Positions 59,301 to 64,000 of a stretch of DNA of 64,000 bases are shown here, piece after piece (position 1 is the first letter of the stretch; every line of letters starts with the position of its first letter). The notes beneath the pieces are model-generated. The model searched no databases. It was not told the DNA's origin and worked only from the letters and a program-made list of their open reading frames with translations. This stretch comes from Bugulina stolonifera (Eukaryota > Bryozoa > Gymnolaemata > Cheilostomatida > Bugulidae): assembly GCA_935421135.1 (NCBI GenBank), contig OW285189.1:15769072-15833071 (forward strand), given 5' to 3'. A program made the position numbers and the translations under genes.

Positions 59301-62300
59301 TCAACTGCAAGCTCATTCAGGTACAAAATATACTGTTATGATTATAGAGAGTTATCTACTCTCTATTAAAAATGCAGAGCGACCAGTTCTGTAGTTATCT
59401 TCTCTTTATATTCAAGCAGTTGATACTACTAAAATTATAGTCTTCCACAATGCTCACCATGATAAACTATACTAACAGATAGTCACGTACCAAGCTAGCC
59501 CCTTTCTTCTCGTGTAGCTTCATATCCTGTACATTATCTGTAACCTTCTGGTTTAGAGCCTCTTTCTCAGAGTTGAGTTTCTCCAGTTCTTCTACTTTCT
59601 GTGATAGTTGAGTTTCTAGAGACTGAAAACAGCAGATTTCTACAGTACTTCTATAAACAGTAGATTTCTACAGTACCTCTAGTCTAGCATTTACCCATGC
59701 TATGACACACCATAAATTACTGCACGAGAAGAAGTTATAAAATACAAGGCCGTGTAACATATTGCGTGTAGACAGACAATATGATACCTTCACTGATTGT
59801 TCATGCTGACTCTGTAGATTTGAGAGAGACTGTGAGTTAGACGTTTGAAGTTCTTCCAATTCCTTCTCATGACTCTCTGCGTCTTCCTTCAGTTTAGCCT
59901 GAAACACGCCCATTGGAACAGTGTGTAGTCGAATGAGAACCAAATATACAGGCCAGCTCAGTTCTACAGACCATATTATAATTATGCTCTAAACCGAGTA
60001 AAACACCAGCACATGGTACTTATATAATATATATCTTATAACAATGTGTAACCAATCAAAATGGCCGATAGAAAGGTTTGACCGACGTAATCCTTTGTTA
60101 CTAGGCCCAATATGTCCTCTTGTTTATTTCTAGTGACGCAACCCTCACAATAAACAGCTCTGATATTTACCTCAGAATCTTGCAATGATCTCTGAAGCCA
60201 ACTTTTAGCTTCTTCTAACGACTTGTGACGCTCTGTAAGTGCTTCGTACTCCGACTTCAGAGTTTCTAATTGTGACGCTTTCAACTGTGAAAGTTAATGC
60301 AAGTCGGAAATTAAAACTTGGCTAAACTGTTGCCTGGCAACAATTACATACAGGTTGTACATGCACATGTTTACATGTTAGTGTACACGTATAAGTAAAG
60401 TGAACAGCATATAGTAACGTACTGACCAGAGTGCATATACACATACCTTCTCAATGTCTAGTAGACGAGAGAGATCGGAAATCTCAGCTTTATGTTTGGA
60501 CCTGAGCGTGTCAAGCTCTTGCTTGTAAGAGGTATCAAGCTGTGTTAGTTTCGTCTTATAGCTATCACTGTCTTCTTGCGATTTGATAGCTAGTTCATCC
60601 AACAATTTCTTCCTTTTTTCTGCAGCCTGAAAGTGTACAACATAAACCATACATGAGAAGTATAACAATAGGAAAGAAGCAGTGGGGACCAAGTGGTTAG
60701 AGTGTTGAGATTGCAATTAAGAGATCCAGGGTTTGAATGCCAACAGATTCACTAGTGGAGTCAAGGAACGCCTTCTGGACTGTTTTGAGACTTTGCCTGG
60801 TCTCTAGACAAAAGTAAAACACTTGGAATGTATATAAACTGATACCTGGTGGCCAAATTTAAGATGCAGCTGGGTCTTTATTTTTAATTCAAATAAGTTT
60901 GTTGACACAAACATAATATCACCTAACCATTAACAGCTAACATACCTGACTCTTCTCCAACAGTTTCTGTTTAGTGTTCTCAAGCTGATCCTCTAACTCA
61001 CTGATCCTATGCAGTTGATTGGCTGATGTTGAATCCTTCTGAGATAATTCATTTTTAGCCTCAGCAAGTTCTGTTTGGAGGGAAGACAACTTCTGGTTGA
61101 GAGTTTCTGATTCATTAGAAAGCCTTTGAGCATCTTGTAAGGCTTGTTCTAAATTTTTAGCATTTGTTTCATCTACCTGATCAAAACAAGACAATTGGCA
61201 ACTCTATAATATTAAAATACTAGACCAGACGGGTTGCAATCATACTGTTGAAAATAGTGCCAACATTTGTAGTTTTTATCTAATATCACAGAAAATTCTA
61301 AGAGTGCATGTGCACTTATATTATATGTTTAGAACTTAATGATTTTAAAATGTTGCATTATTTGTACTATTATTCATCTTAGAGCCTGTGAGGCTGTCAT
61401 TATATAATCTTGACAGCGAAAACAGCAGTTTACTCCCACCATATTACAAACTGTAACATAAAAACACATTAGTCGAAAGGTGGGAATAAAAGACTAAGCA
61501 AGGAATAGTCAATATTACAGACAGTCCTCTACCAATCAACACATGACACTTACCTCTACCAATCAACACATGACACTTACCTCTACCAATCAACACATGA
61601 CACTTACCTCTACCAATCAACACATGACACTTACCTCTACCAATCAACACAAGATACTTACCTCTACTCATCAACACATGACACTTACCTCTACTCATCA
61701 ACACATGATACTTACCTCTACCAATCAACACAAGATACTTACCTCTACTCATCAACACATGATACTTACCTCTACCAATCAACACAAGATACTTACCTCT
61801 ACTCATCAACACATGATACTTACCTCTACCAATCAACACAAGATACTCACCTCTACTCATCAACACATGATACTTACCTCTACCAATCAACACAAGATAC
61901 TTACCTCTACCCATCAACACATGACACTTACCTCTACTCATCAACACATGATACTTACCTCTACCAATCAACACAAGATACTTACCTCTACTCATCAACA
62001 CATGATACTTACCTCTACCAATCAACACAAGATACTTACCTCTACTCATCAACACATGATACTTACCTCTACCAATCAACACAAGATACTTACTTCTACT
62101 CATCAACACATGACACTTACCTCTACCCATCAACACATGACACTTACCTCTACCAATCAACACATGATACTTACTTCTACTCATCAACACATGATACTTA
62201 CCTCTACCAATCAACACAAGATACTTACCTCTACTCATCAACACATGACACTTACCTCTACTCATCAACACATGATACTTACCTCTACCAATCAACACAA

Positions 62301-63729
62301 GATACTTACCTCTACTCATCAACACATGATACTTACCTCTACCAATCAACACAAGATACTTACCTCTACTCATCAACACATGACACTTACCTCTACCAAT
62401 CAACACATGATACTTACCTCTACCAATCAACACAAGATACTTACCTCTACTCATCAACACATGACACTTACCTCTACCAATCAACACAAGATACTTACCT
62501 CTACTCATCAACACATGACACTTACCTCTACCCATCAACACATGATACTTACTTCTACCCATCTACGAATGACACTTACCTTTGATTTTAAAGTCTCAAT
62601 GTTTGATTCTAAGTTTCGAACTTGCTGTTCATGTAGCTGTTGAGCATTTGATCGTTCCTAAAACAGAAATACAATTACACCATATTATAATTTATATTTA
62701 AAAGTCAGAACTATGTCAACAACTCTAACATGCGTACGAACAATAACAAACAAAAACCCAAATATAAATTTTGACAAATAAACCAGAACAAAATACTAGA
62801 ATTTTATGGCAAGGAATGCATGTATAGACCTCTTTGGAAGTCCTCAGTTCCTCCTTAAGTTTTTCTATTTGTGCGTGGAAGTTTTTGATATCTCGTTGGC
62901 GAGACTCTTCAAGGAATGTAATTTTACTACTAGTGTCTGCATATAGAGCCTCTTTTTCATTCTGGAGAGCAATGTAACTTTCCTGGAATAGATGACATAG
63001 TCATATGATACTAATATAATTAGCTACATGCATGAACATGTAGTGCATTTATAAGGTAAAGCAAATACCAGCATATGAAAAGGTTACTATAAAATGGTAT
63101 GAATTTGTTTTTAACACTACAACGAGTATAATAATGTTATCGTGAGTCTATTTTTTATTTTTATTTTTGCTCAAACAATATACATAGACGAGTTTCTTTG
63201 CAGATTAAAATCCACCCACAACCTAGAGTGCATATCGGAATACCTGCTTCTTTTTCAATTTATCCCGGAGTTGTTCAGCTGCATCCGCGCTACTAGAGTT
63301 TTTAAGTTCCGTCACTTTATCATGCAGCAGCTTATTTTCTGCCTTCTCAGTGTCTAATGATAACTTGAGATCTACAGTTTAGCAAACAATATTATAGGAT
63401 CCAAAGTCTACTAACACAACATCATAGAGTCTTAAGCCTACTAACGTAGTTGACTGTAGTCAATAACTCATGTAAAATATGTATGATACTTCAACTTTAT
63501 ATTGTCTGTCAACATTATGATTCAGCGACCCACTGCAGATGTAGGAAATTACAACTTAGAATTCGCAATAAATTTGATCAAAATTTATAAGACATGGAGA
63601 AGAAAATGATTTACCACTAGAGATGAGATGTGGGTGCATATAAAACAGAACTTACCATTGAGTTGGCTGAGTAGTTCTGACTCCTGTATTAGATTGGTTA
63701 ACGACACTGTGTCAGATTTATCATTTGAG
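50375..63729 (-). CDS. GRIPAP1: GRIP1-associated protein 1 (GRASP-1), 3' portion
   Basis: A long coiled-coil Rab4 effector on recycling endosomes, known in neurons for AMPA-receptor recycling. Fifteen exons are visible: 63656-63729, 63244-63371, 62830-62982, 62580-62657, 60946-61176, 60447-60626, 60171-60284, 59788-59898, 59491-59622, 59043-59151, 57708-57862, 57216-57311, 53597-53687, 52753-52907 and 50375-50434. They form one frame of 621 residues plus stop; the N-terminus lies beyond the right edge. Family landmarks in order: LRDKLKKKQESYIALQNEKE, AAEKRKKLLDELA, EEAKSWLQRSLQDSE, HEKKGASLMKDLKRQLAHER, SMLEQGNSAMADDLLKKQSI, then a TLTKNM segment and the C-terminal DLEQLSKQLSD. Nearly all of it is heptad-rich. 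Several exons are phase-0 blocks. The donor at 62829 (GTCTAT) is weak, and that at 62579 starts the 27-bp array. Confidence 0.92.
51815..52045 (+). repeat. Degenerate 20-bp minisatellite in the last GRIPAP1 intron
   Basis: Roughly eleven diverged copies of a 20-bp unit with the core TAGAATAGACGGCCATGTTA lie between the last two GRIPAP1 exons. The units near 51930-52040 are the most regular. No coding potential. Confidence 0.75.
53953..56924. mobile_element. Long fold-back element with ~1.2-kb inverted arms
   Basis: The element spans 53957-56920. It begins GGGCCATTCCATGGGGACTG and ends with the complement CAGTCCCCATGGAATGGCCC. The match continues inward with scattered substitutions and small gaps to about 55205 on the left and 55680 on the right, leaving a central loop of about 450-500 bp. 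TTAT flanks both ends (53953-53956 and 56921-56924), consistent with a 4-bp target duplication. No transposase frame is present, so it is non-autonomous. It sits in the GRIPAP1 intron between exons 57216-57311 and 53597-53687. Confidence 0.88.
58535..58980. mobile_element. hAT-like miniature inverted-repeat transposon
   Basis: CAGGGCTCTCAAGTT at 58535-58549 and its exact complement AACTTGAGAGCCCTG at 58966-58980 are 15-bp terminal inverted repeats of the CAGGG type seen in hAT elements. GTAATAT flanks both sides directly (58528-58534 and 58981-58987), a 7-bp match to a target duplication usually 8 bp long. The 446-bp interior is non-coding and includes several AAATCCGAGCA-like strings. It lies in the GRIPAP1 intron between exons 59043-59151 and 57708-57862. 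Confidence 0.75.
60675..60880 (+). mobile_element. tRNA-derived SINE
   Basis: The head GACCAAGTGGTTAGAGTGTT at about 60687-60706 looks like the D-arm/A-box of a tRNA. GGTTTGAATGCC at 60730-60741 looks like the T-arm/B-box (consensus GGTTCGAANCC, one substitution). Spacing between them is tRNA-like, but no acceptor stem closes, so this is not a functional tRNA gene. A body of about 130 bp follows (TTTGAGACTTTGCCTGGTC, then TTGGAATGTATATAAAC). It is inserted antisense in the GRIPAP1 intron between exons 60946-61176 and 60447-60626. Confidence 0.6.
61527..62579 (-). repeat. 27-bp minisatellite made of repeated 5' splice donors
   Basis: On the minus strand the array starts at the real donor of the GRIPAP1 exon 62580-62657 (GT at 62578-62579). 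It repeats GTAAGT every 27 bp down to 61548-61553: 39 donors in all, exactly 1026 bp between first and last with no indel. One unit reads GTGAGT, still donor-like. The unit core is GTAGAGGTAAGTRTC plus a TGTGTTGATNGG segment. Units often alternate between two variants, giving a 54-bp higher-order period. Both strands stay open (about 366 and 372 codons) because 27 is a multiple of three. Neither is a credible protein gene. Confidence 0.95.
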
Positions 63730-64000
63730 CTGCAAATACAATGTAGAAACTAAAGTAATAATTTCTATTTACATCCAATACTCTATTTCATAAAGTATTG
63801 CTTATTTTATATGTAGTATAGGCACACGCATGACACACTATCCTGTATTCTATTTGCTTGTAACTAGAGCATATTGACCGTAGTTAATATACATGATGAG
63901 GGATCTCTATGAAACCAGAAACATTAGAAGTAACTAATTTTGACTCATAAAGCTGCGATAGTTCAATACTGTAACTGTAATGCAGTAAGCCGAGTATATC

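Noticed and set aside
60687..60741. A functional tRNA gene
   Set aside because: A-box and B-box-like motifs are present, but the B-box has a substitution, no acceptor stem forms, and a SINE-like body follows.
61444..62643. Long open frames on both strands (about 372 and 366 codons) with nine-residue repeats
   Set aside because: They arise because the 27-bp minisatellite has a unit length divisible by three and no stop codon on either strand. The array lies in a GRIPAP1 intron and starts at its splice donor, so a repetitive protein gene is not supported.

Overview
This is eukaryotic DNA from an invertebrate animal. It is AT-rich, its genes are split by many short GT-AG introns, and all six genes encode metazoan housekeeping, trafficking or excitability proteins. 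A Shal/Kv4-type potassium channel argues for an animal with a Kv channel set. The sequence alone does not settle the phylum. Palindromic TACATGTA runs and decayed transposons are common in the non-coding DNA.

Layout, left to right. (1) At 1-442 (+) lies the last two coding exons of a PTBP-type polypyrimidine-tract-binding protein. (2) At 1244-5552 (-) is a complete nine-exon GFM2 (mitochondrial ribosome-releasing factor 2), convergent with PTBP. (3) At 5553-11497 is intergenic DNA with a short perfect-looking hairpin, a diverged tandem duplication and two truncated LINE-type reverse transcriptase copies placed head to tail. (4) At 11498-19841 (-) is a complete twelve-exon CNOT3. (5) At 20178-29508 (+) is a complete sixteen-exon WDR91, divergent from CNOT3 with only 336 bp between start codons. 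(6) At 31191-41581 (-) is a complete Kv4/Shal channel (KCND type), with a likely 5' UTR exon near 48186. It carries two alternative 163-bp exons that each encode the selectivity filter, S6 and the S6-distal segment. (7) At 50375-63729 (-) is the 3' part of GRIPAP1 (GRASP-1), fifteen exons, running off the right edge.

I checked the exon models of the four complete genes and of the GRIPAP1 portion by hand for phase. Each sums to a whole number of codons: GFM2 746 aa, CNOT3 754 aa, WDR91 682 aa, Kv4 596 aa with either alternative exon, GRIPAP1 at least 621 aa.

The most unusual structures are in introns. In GRIPAP1 the 5' splice site after the exon at 62580-62657 is the first unit of a 27-bp minisatellite. 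It repeats a consensus donor (GTAAGT) 38 more times in exact register over about 1.03 kb. In WDR91 the exon-10 donor is likewise the first of eight 29-bp units that each carry a donor. Two independent arrays anchored on real splice donors suggest a recurrent duplication process, or a tolerated array of decoy U1-binding sites. A GRIPAP1 intron also holds a 2.96-kb fold-back element with arms of about 1.2 kb, which would make a long double-stranded hairpin in the pre-mRNA. Smaller elements include two hAT-like miniature transposons with target-site duplications, a tRNA-derived SINE and several minisatellites.

Functionally, WDR91 and GRIPAP1 both act on endosomes, PTBP and CNOT3 on mRNA, GFM2 on mitochondrial ribosomes and Kv4 at the plasma membrane. 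Nothing suggests that the six genes form one pathway.
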